From Candidatus Scalindua sp. (GTDB taxonomy: Bacteria > Planctomycetota > Brocadiia > Brocadiales > Scalinduaceae): a stretch of DNA of 64,000 nucleotides. A program made the position numbers and the translations under genes. Numbering within the stretch: position 1 is the first letter of the stretch; each line of letters opens with the position of its first letter. Below are positions 47,144 to 55,665 of this stretch, in pieces. The notes under the pieces are model-generated. The model was given only the letters and a program-made list of their open reading frames with translations. It ran no database searches and was not told the DNA's origin. The stretch covers positions 95,873 to 159,872 of the forward strand of contig JASMMK010000012.1 in NCBI GenBank assembly GCA_030748215.1, written 5' to 3'.

Positions 47144-47593
47144 TTAAGAAGATTTATCGTCTATTGTCGCTTTAAGAGCAGTTTCCAATGTCTTAAGGAG
47201 TATGGGATTTTGGCCGATCTGTGTTATGCCGTGAAGCCACATTTCCCTTTCGGGTGACTGTACTTCGGATTTGCCGATTGCCTGTTCGAAATTTTTGAGA
47301 AAGCTTGCCGTGATATTTACCGGCGTTTTATCTTCCCGGGTAACGGCGCTATCGTCAGGACGACTGGCCGCTTCCATTTGGCGAACACCCTCTTTCGTTA
47401 ACCATGTACTGTACGAATCTGAATCAATAAGCCCTTCTGAGATGAGTTTCTTCATCGCTTTTCGTATATTTTTATCTTTATTATCGTATTCTCTTATCAG
47501 TGATTCAAGAGGCTTTACTTTGCTGGTGCCGTACTCTTTCCAGAGATCGTACAGATTTATCAGTATGAATCGTTGAAAAGGTGTTACTTCCAT
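47144..47593 (-). CDS. hypothetical protein with winged-helix-like N-terminus
   Basis: The 149-residue protein has an N-terminal half that looks like a winged helix: FILINLYDLW, KPLESLIREYDNKDKNIRKAM (quoted as seen, with the middle helix), KLISEGLIDS and a wing ending in WLTKEGVRQM. The second half is alpha-helical and unrecognised. AGGAG eight bases before the ATG at 47593 sets the start. It lies 36 bases after the UspA gene on the same strand, so they are probably co-transcribed. A role in transcription or protein contact is possible but not shown. Confidence 0.7.
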   Translation of the reverse strand: MEVTPFQRFILINLYDLWKEYGTSKVKPLESLIREYDNKDKNIRKAMKKLISEGLIDSDSYSTWLTKEGVRQMEAASRPDDSAVTREDKTPVNITASFLKNFEQAIGKSEVQSPEREMWLHGITQIGQNPILLKTLETALKATIDDKSS

Positions 47594-47629
47594 AGTTATA
47601 TCTCCTGGACCGGACAAGCCGGTGAATAA

Positions 47630-48070
47630 TTATTTTCTTTCGAGTGTTGGTATAACAAGAACAGGGCAGGAAGTGTTTCGTAACACTCCTTCACTCACGC
47701 TGCCAAATATCATGTGATGAACACCTCCGTGTCCGTGGGTACCAATAATAATAATGTCAATTTCAAGTTGCTTTGATTTTTGAAGAATAACATCGACAAC
47801 GGTACCTTGCGAAAGAAGTCCTTTGGTTTCTACCCCTGATTGTCTGAGCCCGTCTACCTCTTTTTGCAAGTCCTTATGCTCCTGAGGGAATTCCTGCTGG
47901 CCCTGGTCACTTGAGTTTTGCAAATCCGGCTCATCATCCAGAAAATCGGGCTCACCTTCAATAACGTGGAGTAAGCATATTTTAGCAGGCAGTGCTAATG
48001 CAAGAGTTTTTGCTTTATCTAATATCTTCTGTGAGGCACTTGATAGGTCGACAGCAACTAAAATATTCAT
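47630..48070 (-). CDS. universal stress protein, UspA family
   Basis: The 146-residue single Usp domain has the N-terminal ILVAVDLS strand and the C-terminal ATP-binding signature GTHGHGGVHHMIFGS (G-x2-G-x9-G/S), followed by SEGVLRNTSCPVLVIP. The motif suggests an ATP-binding subtype. A poorly conserved acidic loop (about 43-68) separates the two halves. It is the first gene of a two-gene unit with the winged-helix-like protein. Confidence 0.93.
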   Translation of the reverse strand: MNILVAVDLSSASQKILDKAKTLALALPAKICLLHVIEGEPDFLDDEPDLQNSSDQGQQEFPQEHKDLQKEVDGLRQSGVETKGLLSQGTVVDVILQKSKQLEIDIIIIGTHGHGGVHHMIFGSVSEGVLRNTSCPVLVIPTLERK

Positions 48071-48457
48071 ATTCTAAATCCTTCACTTAGAATTGCAAAA
48101 AATTCCGGAAATAGAGCCCGTATTTAAAGATTATAACGCCAGCCGGTATAAATACGTACATCTTTTGTCAGGCCTTATGACATTTTAATGTGTTTAAGGA
48201 TTCTTGCTAAATAATAGTGATGTTGTTTGGTAAAATCAACAGGAAAAATATCAGTTAACCTTATGTGTCAAATCGTTAATATTTTGTCCCGAATCGTAAT
48301 CCGTAAACTATGGGAAATCTGCTTACAGTAAAAATATTATTTATTTTATTTTCTCTTGCTTTTATAAATAATGTTTGATACCTTTATGAGTAATTCGAAA
48401 TTGCTGGTAGTATTGGTTGTACTGTAGCGTCAGATTATATGTTATAAACATTAGTAA
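48071..48457. other. intergenic region between uspA-like and cold-shock genes
   Basis: No gene is visible. On the plus strand a possible promoter, TTGGTT-17-TATATG (48413-48441), precedes the leader hairpin of the cold-shock gene. The minus strand should hold the promoter of the UspA unit, but I cannot pick one with confidence. Confidence 0.45.
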
Positions 48458-48493
48458 GGCGGCAAGGTTTTCCAATCTTGCCGCCTTTTTTTT
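48458..48493 (+). terminator. intrinsic terminator in the leader of the cold-shock gene
   Basis: A perfect 9-bp stem, GGCGGCAAG (48458-48466) with CTTGCCGCC (48477-48485), is followed by eight T. No plus-strand gene precedes it for 1.4 kb, and the cold-shock ATG is 32 bases downstream. It therefore looks like an attenuator rather than an operon end. Confidence 0.85.
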
Positions 48494-48525
48494 AGTTTTT
48501 TTTATTGAAGGGAGTGGTTTTTATT

Positions 48526-48726
48526 ATGGCGACTGGAACAGTTAAGTGGTTTAACGATTCAAAAGGTTTTGGCTTTATTACACCGGAGAATGGTGACGAT
48601 GTCTTTGTTCATCATACCGCGATCCAGGCTGAAGGCTTTAAGAGTCTTTCAGAAGGAGATCAGGTAGAGTTTGACATTGAAGAAGGAGAAAAGGGTAGCA
48701 AAGCAGCAAACGTTGTCAAATTATAA
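48526..48726 (+). CDS. cold-shock protein (CspA family)
   Basis: This is a 66-residue cold-shock domain protein with [16 protein letters not shown] (RNP1 within KGFGFI), DVFVHHTAI (RNP2) and the end [10 protein letters not shown]. It binds single-stranded RNA/DNA, and family members melt RNA hairpins and can act as antiterminators. GGGAG lies 11 bases ahead of the ATG at 48526; a longer frame from 48505 would include the ribosome site itself. A terminator hairpin stands between the likely promoter and the gene, which suggests self-regulation. Confidence 0.95.
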   Translation: MATGTVKWFNDSKGFGFITPENGDDVFVHHTAIQAEGFKSLSEGDQVEFDIEEGEKGSKAANVVKL

Positions 48727-48837
48727 GTATATTTTACAAAGAGTTCTTATGCCTTTTACTGTATAAACTATCGAAAGGAGTTAGTTGTACGTAAAATGTG
48801 TAGAGCCGCTATAATAAAACACGACTGTGATAATAGT

Positions 48838-48876
48838 GTCCTCAATATCCGTTAAAGGGTATTGAGGACTTTTTTT
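48838..48876 (+). terminator. rho-independent terminator downstream of the cold-shock gene
   Basis: A perfect 10-bp stem, GTCCTCAATA (48838-48847) with TATTGAGGAC (48860-48869), is followed by seven T. It lies 111 bases after the stop codon. Confidence 0.88.
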
Positions 48877-48941
48877 ATGCATGTTCCGAGGCTTCGGAAA
48901 GTTCGTGGTTGCTGAAAAAAGGTATTGTGGCTGGTAGCCGA

Positions 48942-48973
48942 CCTGCCCGTACCGAACAATAAATACGGGCAGG
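48942..48973. repeat. 10-bp perfect inverted repeat without T-run
   Basis: CCTGCCCGTA (48942-48951) pairs with TACGGGCAGG (48964-48973) across a 12-base spacer. It sits 27 bases beyond the stop of the minus-strand secreted protein. There is no T tract on either strand, so it may be a REP-type element or an mRNA 3' stabiliser rather than an intrinsic terminator. Confidence 0.55.
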
Positions 48974-49000
48974 CAATCTGCTAACGTGCTTATACTGTTG

Positions 49001-49438
49001 TTACTGAGGGCCTTTTCCGCTGAATACCTCCCTTATATCATTCTGAAGAGTGGATTTACGAGCTTTACCTTGTATTGCAGATCTGTATTCGTCGAGCATT
49101 GCATCAACAAGAAGATCAGCAATTTGATCTAGTTTTGAACCTATTTTTTTCTCAAGATTCGCCTTAATTTTTTCTTTTAGTAATTCCTTTTTTGCGCAGC
49201 GGGTAAGATCCATCATTTTGTCAATCTTGTGACCCCCGCCCTTGTCGCATTTAGATTTCTTACTGCAGCCTTTGTCATCTGAGCATTTTCCACCTTTATC
49301 TAACGGGCACTCGCTTGATTTGGCAGTTGAGGAACCATGCGCATAAACCTGTGCATCCATTCCTGCAAAACTAAGTACCATGCACGAAATACCTACTAAT
49401 GCGACAAACATGACCAATGACTTACATTTTCCTACCAT
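49001..49438 (-). CDS. secreted hypothetical protein, Cys/Lys-rich
   Basis: The 145-residue protein has an N-terminal signal peptide (about 1-34, ending near VYAHG). A Cys/Lys/Gly-rich stretch (about 44-70: CPLDKGGKC, DDKGCSKKSKC) and a charged helical C-terminal half follow. AGGGAG precedes the ATG at a good distance. The six cysteines outside the signal sequence could bind metal or form disulfides. I do not recognise a family. It is a single gene on the minus strand between the cold-shock gene and the DUF2130 gene. Confidence 0.72.
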   Translation of the reverse strand: MVGKCKSLVMFVALVGISCMVLSFAGMDAQVYAHGSSTAKSSECPLDKGGKCSDDKGCSKKSKCDKGGGHKIDKMMDLTRCAKKELLKEKIKANLEKKIGSKLDQIADLLVDAMLDEYRSAIQGKARKSTLQNDIREVFSGKGPQ

Positions 49439-49596
49439 TTTTCAGCTCCCTCTAAAATTATTGAAAAAATAATGCGTCATTCACTACAACATAATTTTCG
49501 GTAAAAATGTTCATATTTGTGAAAAGTTTTTTGATTAGAACTAAAGAGGGGAAAACATGGTAAGCAGATCACTACCTTTTGTCAGGTGGAGCTTTT

Positions 49597-50724
49597 CTAT
49601 TCATCATCATTAGGCAGCTCTAACATTTTGATAGTTGGTAATGAAGTTCCTGCTATCTCTTGAAGATCTCCGTGCATGCCCGCAGCATTGGTAATTACTC
49701 TTTCAATCTGTTTTTCCCGTTTGGCCCAAATTTTAAGCATTGCACGCCTTTCAGCTTCCAGATCCCCTTTCATCGCAGTAAAAGATTCTACGATTGCTTC
49801 CACTCTATTTCTAAATTCCTGCCCGGTCAGATAATTGTAGGCAATTTCCATTTTCTCTTTTTTGCCGACCTGTGTTTCCCTCTCTCTTGCAACCTGAATC
49901 AGTACTACCCTCAAGGCTAATGCAAGGCTCACGGCAGAAAGTATGTCTGTTACCCATACACCGGATATCAATCTAAAATGATGAAATCCTTTCGGTAAAG
50001 TTTCCGATGCCAGGATAGCAAGGTCAGCCTTTGCATCACGCTGGTCATCCTTTAATTTCTGGATCCAGGAATCACTCCAGTTTTTTGTTCGTTTTGTTTC
50101 CCATAAGATTTTTCCGCAGATACGTCCTGATTGTGTTTTTACTGTCTGTATAATATCACCACCTTTTATTCCCTTGGCAACAGGCTCTATCTCGTCAAAT
50201 GGGAATTCCTCCTTCAATGACTCTTCCAGTTCAAGCTCCAGAACCTCACCCTGCATTTGCTGTGAACCTTGTTCGGCTTTTCTTTTGAGTTCATCTATCT
50301 GTTTTTTCATATCATCAAGTTGTTTATCCTTTTCCGCATCTTTCAACCGATAAGTTTCTTCAAATTCCATAGAAGTTTTTTGAATTATTTTTTGACGTTC
50401 AGCATCAATTTTACGACTAAGTTCCAGTTCTAGTTTTTCTTCTTTTTCCTCAAGTTCCCGCTGCCTCTTGCGAAGCTCAAGCTCTTGCCTTTGGGCCTCT
50501 TTCAGGTTTTTGGTTTTTTCCTCCAGTTGCTCACTCAGGTCTGAGATCTTGATGTTTAATGATTCCTGTGTCTCTTTCTTTGCTTTTTCTTCAATCGCCT
50601 TTTTAGTTTTTCCGATCTCATTTTCGTATTGTTGCTTCAACCTCACTTCAATATCATGTGAAATGGCTTCTGACAATTCAATTACTGCACCACAATCCGG
50701 ACACTTAATAGTTTCTTTAGTCAC
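49597..50724 (-). CDS. DUF2130-domain protein
   Basis: At 375 residues it begins with a zinc-ribbon-like CPDCGAVIE and a long coiled coil (about 30-150, rich in Lys/Glu). The DUF2130 core follows: GEVLELELEESLKEEFPFDEI (quoted as seen, partial), GGDIIQTV, CGKILWETKRTKNWSDSWI, LKDDQRDAKAD and GVWVTD. The WETKRT-NWS region resembles a nuclease-like fold, but no activity is established that I know of. It stands alone on the minus strand. Confidence 0.85.
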   Translation of the reverse strand: MTKETIKCPDCGAVIELSEAISHDIEVRLKQQYENEIGKTKKAIEEKAKKETQESLNIKISDLSEQLEEKTKNLKEAQRQELELRKRQRELEEKEEKLELELSRKIDAERQKIIQKTSMEFEETYRLKDAEKDKQLDDMKKQIDELKRKAEQGSQQMQGEVLELELEESLKEEFPFDEIEPVAKGIKGGDIIQTVKTQSGRICGKILWETKRTKNWSDSWIQKLKDDQRDAKADLAILASETLPKGFHHFRLISGVWVTDILSAVSLALALRVVLIQVARERETQVGKKEKMEIAYNYLTGQEFRNRVEAIVESFTAMKGDLEAERRAMLKIWAKREKQIERVITNAAGMHGDLQEIAGTSLPTIKMLELPNDDE

Positions 50725-50997
50725 AAAAATTCCTCAACTTGCAGAACCAAGTCTTTTAAAAAAATGCTATTACTTCTTAAATCGATATCAGTACTTTTGT
50801 CTCTGGAAATTACGTGTATACATTATCAACTAATATACACAGTTACTATCATAATATCGGCTTGTCTGAGCATACAGGAATAAAATCAGTTCTTGCAATG
50901 ATGGACTAAGTGTAAATCAGTGAGGTGTATAGTTGTAATTTCTTCTGTCAGTCTGAAATACTCCTGTTATTTATTGACAAAAAATAAAAGACTATTA

Positions 50998-52560
50998 CTA
51001 ATCTGTAATTATCAAATTTCTACTGGTCATTTCAACAGGTTTTTCTATACCTAGCAGATGTAAGATCGTAGGTGCAATGTCTGAGAGTGTGCCTCTTTCG
51101 ATTAATTTTATGCTTTCATAATCTTCGGCAACATAAATAAATTCTACCGGGTTTTTCGTATGAGATGTTTTTGGTATGCCTGTTTTGTAATCTGTCATCT
51201 CTTCTGCATTTCCGTGGTCAGCTGTAATCAAAGCAATTTTATTTTTTGACAAGATATTTTCAACTAAAGTTCCTACGCATTCATCGACAACCTTTACTGC
51301 TCTCTTTGCTGCCTCAAAGATACCGGTATGACCGACCATGTCGCAATTTGCAAGGTTTATGATCATCAGGGTGAATTCGCTTGAATTCATTTTTTTTACG
51401 GCTTCTTCTGTAACATCATAAGCGTTCATTTCAGGGTGGTCTGCAAATGTGGCTGGATCAAAAGTTCCTTTGATCTCTATCTGCTCTTCGCAAGGGAATG
51501 GTTCAGTACGTTTGCCGTTAACAAAAGAAGTTACATGACTGTATTTCTGGGTCTCAGAAATACGGATTTGTTTCATGTCTCTCTGGCTCAGAATTTGACT
51601 GAGCAGATTGTCCATGCCTCCGCCGTCATCCATTGGTTCCAAAATGTTAAATGGAAAAGTATCGTAGTATCTGGTGAGTCCGCAATAAACTATATCAAAC
51701 TTTTTCCACCTTTCTCCCGGGTAGTCGTCTTCAACAAATGCCATTGTTAATTGGATAGCCCTGTCCTGTCTATAGTTGAAGTGTATGACAGAATCTCCAT
51801 CCTGAGTTCCTTCATAATCCCCAATTATCAGGGGTGGAATATATTCATCAAACATATCTTTGCCATTTGGCGTTTTAGTTTTATAGACTTCCTGTATTGT
51901 ATCCTCCAGGTTTTCAGCACTGTCGATCTTTTCTCCTTCTCCCTTTGTAATCGCCTCGTATGCTGTTGTTGTGAGCTGCCATTCCTTGCCCCGATCCATT
52001 GCATAGTATCTGCCCATGAATGTAGCAATTTCGCCTATGCCATACTCGACTATCTTTTCTTTCAGGGTTCGGAGATAGTTTATTGTGCTCTTTGGAGCAG
52101 AATCTCTCCCGTCCGCAAAGAAATGTATATATAGTTGTTTGACACCTTGCTCCTTTGCGTGTTTCATGATTGCAAAAAGGTGGTCCTGGTGTGCGTGCAC
52201 ACCTTCGTCCTGCACTAGGCCCATCAGGTGGAGTGATGAATTATTATCTATAACGTTATTAATTGCCTTCCGGAAGATAGGGCTCTTAAAGAAAGTACCG
52301 TCTTGAATGTTGTTTGTTATTTTGGTGATTTCCTGTTCTACGATCCTGCCCGCACCGATGTTCAGGTGACCAACTTCTGATGAACCTTGATAGCCCTCCG
52401 GTAAACCTACTGATGTGCCGGATGCATCCAGTATTGTATTTGGATATTTTTTCAGAAGTAAATCTGTATTTGGTGTATGAGCATTTGCTACTGCGTTATG
52501 GTCCGGATTCGGGTTTATGCCCCAGCCGTCTCTGATTATGAGGACAATAGATTTTTGCAT
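50998..52560 (-). CDS. gpmI: 2,3-bisphosphoglycerate-independent phosphoglycerate mutase
   Basis: The 520-residue dimanganese enzyme interconverts 3- and 2-phosphoglycerate. The metal-binding D11 is in RDGWG, the catalytic S61 in GSSEVGHLNIGAGR, and further ligands are in FADGRD, the NLANCDMVGHTG motif and TADHGNAE. Length is full. It lies 65 bases downstream of korC on the same strand and may share the sucCD-kor transcript. Confidence 0.95.
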   Translation of the reverse strand: MQKSIVLIIRDGWGINPNPDHNAVANAHTPNTDLLLKKYPNTILDASGTSVGLPEGYQGSSEVGHLNIGAGRIVEQEITKITNNIQDGTFFKSPIFRKAINNVIDNNSSLHLMGLVQDEGVHAHQDHLFAIMKHAKEQGVKQLYIHFFADGRDSAPKSTINYLRTLKEKIVEYGIGEIATFMGRYYAMDRGKEWQLTTTAYEAITKGEGEKIDSAENLEDTIQEVYKTKTPNGKDMFDEYIPPLIIGDYEGTQDGDSVIHFNYRQDRAIQLTMAFVEDDYPGERWKKFDIVYCGLTRYYDTFPFNILEPMDDGGGMDNLLSQILSQRDMKQIRISETQKYSHVTSFVNGKRTEPFPCEEQIEIKGTFDPATFADHPEMNAYDVTEEAVKKMNSSEFTLMIINLANCDMVGHTGIFEAAKRAVKVVDECVGTLVENILSKNKIALITADHGNAEEMTDYKTGIPKTSHTKNPVEFIYVAEDYESIKLIERGTLSDIAPTILHLLGIEKPVEMTSRNLIITD

Positions 52561-52625
52561 ATAAAGTGATCTAGCGTAAAGAGTTTTGTAGGGTGTGCAT
52601 CACCCATCTGTTACCAATTTAAGTT

Positions 52626-53624
52626 TTAATCACGATAGGTATAGCCAAATTTTACCGCGCGTGTATTTTCTTCAAGAAATCTTGATTGAAATTCCGATTC
52701 AAAATCTACTTTGTCAATTTTAATACCAATTATACTGAGCAATCTTCCCAGTGCTATCATGTTTACAAATACATGACTATGGAATTGGTCCATAGCAATT
52801 TTAGCAAACGGCATTACATCCGGTATAGGATGTATGAGATCGCTATCGTATGCGTCTGCCTCAACAATTAACTCTTTGGCATTAATGGTTTCTTTCTTAC
52901 TTTTTGATAAGCAGACACCCAGGTCAGCTTTATCAAAAAATGGAGTGTCTATCTTCTCGTCAGAATAGATCAATTCTGCTGTTATTTCACCTCCGCGCAC
53001 AGCTGAGCCGTAAATAATATTAAGCGATACCTCCTTTCCCATTTTGGCCAGTATATTGCCCAGGGTATGTGCCATGAGTTTTATACCCTGACCTGCTTCA
53101 CCGGCAAGCACTATTTTCTTTGCTACTTTTTTTAATGGTACCGGTGCCAGTGTTTTTTCCATTAAAATGATGCTGATACCGAAAAACTGTTCATCGATAA
53201 ATGACTTTTCCTCAAAGTCGAAACCTCTTAACAGTTTGTAGGCACCTTTTATTTCCGGATAAATGAAAGCTCTGGCTTTGTGACATGATTTCCTTACAAA
53301 TGCCTTGATCGTTTTATCCAAAAGTAATTTTGCATATCCTTCTTTTCTATATTCCGGCTTGACTCCCAACCAGTGTATATTGCCAATACCATCAGAAACC
53401 AGGGAAAACATAAAGCTGATAATTTCATCTCCCCGCTTGCCTATTAGATAGATGCTATTCTTATCGTTCAGTTGTTTTTTCACTTTATTAACAGGGTGAG
53501 TTGCTTTGTAGTGTGAGCGTTCGGCCTTAGAGCTGTCAGCGTGTAATTCATCAACTATTGATCTGAACATTTTAATTGTGTCCCTGACTTCGTGTTCTTC
53601 AAGTTTCTTTATTTCGTATTTCAT
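52626..53624 (-). CDS. fusion of GNAT acetyltransferase and 2-oxoacid:ferredoxin oxidoreductase gamma subunit (KorC)
   Basis: Residues 1-155 are a GNAT domain: IHWLGVKPEYRKEGYAKLLL holds the acetyl-CoA loop with RKEGYAK, and GAYKLLRGFDFEEK is the C-terminal strand-helix. Residues 165-332 are a gamma subunit: KIVLAGEAGQGIKLMAHTLG, YGSAVRGGE and ADLGVCLS. The start overlaps the korB stop by 4 bases (ATGA). Gamma subunits normally stand alone at about 180 residues. The fusion would place an acetyl-CoA- or acyl-CoA-binding domain on the oxidoreductase, perhaps sensing or modifying. The GNAT substrate is unknown. Confidence 0.9.
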   Translation of the reverse strand: MKYEIKKLEEHEVRDTIKMFRSIVDELHADSSKAERSHYKATHPVNKVKKQLNDKNSIYLIGKRGDEIISFMFSLVSDGIGNIHWLGVKPEYRKEGYAKLLLDKTIKAFVRKSCHKARAFIYPEIKGAYKLLRGFDFEEKSFIDEQFFGISIILMEKTLAPVPLKKVAKKIVLAGEAGQGIKLMAHTLGNILAKMGKEVSLNIIYGSAVRGGEITAELIYSDEKIDTPFFDKADLGVCLSKSKKETINAKELIVEADAYDSDLIHPIPDVMPFAKIAMDQFHSHVFVNMIALGRLLSIIGIKIDKVDFESEFQSRFLEENTRAVKFGYTYRD

Positions 53625-54358
53625 CTTATAATTCCAATTTCATTGTGTTCTAATTTATTAGTGCTATTGTTGATTCTGTAGGTTTCTTTGTATGACATTA
53701 ACATTTCATATGAGTTTTTAAATCCACGCCTGCGACCGTCATTAGTGATACATTGGCTCTTTATCTCTACGAATGAGAATCCTTTGTGTTGTAGCGCTTC
53801 AAAAATACATTTCATTGCATGATTATAATGAAATGTAGTAGAACGGGCATAAAAGCAGTTATGTGCAGTCACAAGCGCCTGTACATTAATAGGCGAGTCA
53901 ACGTTTCCTCGTGGTGTTGTCAGGGTCTTTGAGGTTACTTCGGTTGTGGGCGAACATTGCCCTCCTGTCATGCCGTAAATTGCATTTGAAATGCATATTA
54001 CGGTGATGTCAGTGTCTCTTCTGGATGCATGCAGGAGGTGATTCCCGCCTATCCCAAAGAGATCACCATCTCCACTGATTACCATTACATTTAATTCCTC
54101 TTTTGCCAGCTTAATTCCTTCAGCTACCGGAAGCGCTCTGCCATGTGCCGTATGTACTGAATCAAGGTCAAAAAACCCGGCGCTCCTTCCGGAACAGCCG
54201 ATACCCGATACCATAACCGTTCCTTTTTTCACAATTTTTAATTTTTCCATGGCCTGGCAGGCAAGCTTAAGAATGATTCCATTGCCGCACCCGGGACACC
54301 ACTGTGTGGGTAACCTGTCCTGTTTCAGATAATTAAGGTATGTTAGTTCCTTGGTCAT
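53621..54358 (-). CDS. korB: 2-oxoacid (2-oxoglutarate):ferredoxin oxidoreductase beta subunit
   Basis: This 245-residue TPP-binding subunit has WCPGCGNGI (cluster/TPP region), SGIGCSGR, VHTAHGRALPVAEGIK, the TPP motif GDGDLFGIGGNHLLHA and SNAIYGMTGGQCSPTT. It starts at the ATG at 54358, which overlaps the korA stop by 4 bases; a longer frame from 54391 would intrude into korA. It works with KorA, KorC and KorD to interconvert 2-oxoglutarate, CoA and succinyl-CoA using ferredoxin. Proximity to sucCD supports 2-oxoglutarate as substrate. Confidence 0.93.
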   Translation of the reverse strand: MTKELTYLNYLKQDRLPTQWCPGCGNGIILKLACQAMEKLKIVKKGTVMVSGIGCSGRSAGFFDLDSVHTAHGRALPVAEGIKLAKEELNVMVISGDGDLFGIGGNHLLHASRRDTDITVICISNAIYGMTGGQCSPTTEVTSKTLTTPRGNVDSPINVQALVTAHNCFYARSTTFHYNHAMKCIFEALQHKGFSFVEIKSQCITNDGRRRGFKNSYEMLMSYKETYRINNSTNKLEHNEIGIIR

Positions 54359-55374
54359 CGTTTCTTTTTTATTTTTCTTAGTTTTGTCCAAATTTCATTC
54401 AAATCAATCTTGCCTCCCAGGATTGGGATAAAATTAATTTGACGATGCAGCAATCGTTCAACTTCATTCACGTACTGTCCTGTATTCATTTCTATTACGA
54501 CAATTTCTTCATAGTCTTTAGCTATCTCTATTAGTTTCTCCACTATGGGGAAAATCCTCACAGGTCTATAAATAGCATAATCATCTTTAAGATCATATGC
54601 TGCCCTGGATAATGCGCCATAGGCTATCAAGAGGATCTTTGAATTCTTATTTTCAATATATTCATAATCATTGTACTTCCTGGATACTTTTTTCTGTTTT
54701 GTTTCAAGACGTTTTATTAGCTTTTTGTGTACTTCCGGGTCAGAAGTTACCGGTTTTGAATCCTCATGAGTAAGGCCAGTGAAATGTCTATTAGATGTTC
54801 CCAGTGGAGCCAAAGTTCTATTCGAGATCGGATAATCAGATTCCTCAATTGTTTCGTAGAGGTGTCCTACATAACTGTCACTTAATAAAATTACCGGGCT
54901 GAGGGATTCTTCAGCAGCATTAAAGGCGTTAAAAGTAAATTCATAAAGTTCAGCAACGGAATTTGGATAAAAGACGATAGGGAAGTAATCACCATGACTG
55001 CCATATTTGCATTGTAGCATATCACCCTGCGCGGGAAATGTAGGCATACCCGTGCTGGGGCCAACACGTTGCACATTTACTATGACCAGTGGTATTTCCA
55101 TCATATGGGCAAGCCCGATACTTTCCTGCATAAGTGAAAATCCCGGACCAGATGTCGCCGTCATGGATTTCGCACCTGCCAGAGACGAACCAATAATCGC
55201 ATTAATAGAGGCGATTTCGTCTTCCATCTGCAAGACTTTTACTGTTTTCTTGTTAACCAGTTCGTGCAAAATTTCTGATGCCGGTGTAATAGGATATCCG
55301 GCATAAAAATTTAAACCGGCTTTTACAGCAGCCAGAGCAATTGCCTGGTTACCTTGTAGAAGGCTTTTTGTCAT
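54355..55374 (-). CDS. korA: 2-oxoacid (2-oxoglutarate):ferredoxin oxidoreductase alpha subunit
   Basis: The 339-residue alpha subunit has LLQGNQAIALAAVKAGLNF and YPITPASEI (partially quoted), QMEDEIASINAIIGSSLAGAKSMTATSGPG region motifs (EDEIAS, TSGPGFSLM), NVQRVGPSTGMPT and the C-terminal YGALSRAAYD and MNTGQYVNEVERL. It starts inside the korD stop (ATGA overlap) and ends inside the korB start, so the set is tightly coupled. Confidence 0.93.
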   Translation of the reverse strand: MTKSLLQGNQAIALAAVKAGLNFYAGYPITPASEILHELVNKKTVKVLQMEDEIASINAIIGSSLAGAKSMTATSGPGFSLMQESIGLAHMMEIPLVIVNVQRVGPSTGMPTFPAQGDMLQCKYGSHGDYFPIVFYPNSVAELYEFTFNAFNAAEESLSPVILLSDSYVGHLYETIEESDYPISNRTLAPLGTSNRHFTGLTHEDSKPVTSDPEVHKKLIKRLETKQKKVSRKYNDYEYIENKNSKILLIAYGALSRAAYDLKDDYAIYRPVRIFPIVEKLIEIAKDYEEIVVIEMNTGQYVNEVERLLHRQINFIPILGGKIDLNEIWTKLRKIKKKR

Positions 55375-55565
55375 TTTTTAGTATCTATAATTAGTGCCAT
55401 GTCAGGACAATATCTTTCACATTGCAGACACGCAATGCATTTACCGAACTCTCTAAGTTTTCTCTGTTCTATTTTATAATTCTGTACAGGGCACATACTG
55501 ACGCATATACCGCATGCTTTACATCGCTTGTGATTTATGTTAACAATTCCCTGTTTTTTAGCCAT
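55371..55565 (-). CDS. korD: 2-oxoacid:ferredoxin oxidoreductase delta subunit (2x[4Fe-4S] ferredoxin)
   Basis: The 64-residue ferredoxin-like subunit has two cluster motifs, CKACGICVSMCP and CIACLQCERYCP. It is the first gene of the korDABC group. Its stop overlaps the korA start by 4 bases. It would carry electrons from the TPP subunit to ferredoxin. It is distinct from the solitary KorD-like protein at 28445-28654. Confidence 0.92.
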   Translation of the reverse strand: MAKKQGIVNINHKRCKACGICVSMCPVQNYKIEQRKLREFGKCIACLQCERYCPDMALIIDTKK

Positions 55566-55665
55566 TGGTCAAGTTATTAATAATTCATTTGGCTCTGCTG
55601 TCGATGAGTCAATTGTTTCACTGTCAATGACTTAATGACGCGAAGCATACTGACGGCTGACGCAG

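Noticed and set aside
50974..51001. TTGACA promoter-like sequence on the plus strand
   Set aside because: It faces into the antisense strand of gpmI with no plus-strand gene behind it; the -10 match is poor. Probably chance in AT-rich DNA.
55566..55665. several GTCA-containing words between sucD and korD
   Set aside because: Spacing is irregular and no clear palindrome or T-run exists; it does not stand out from background.
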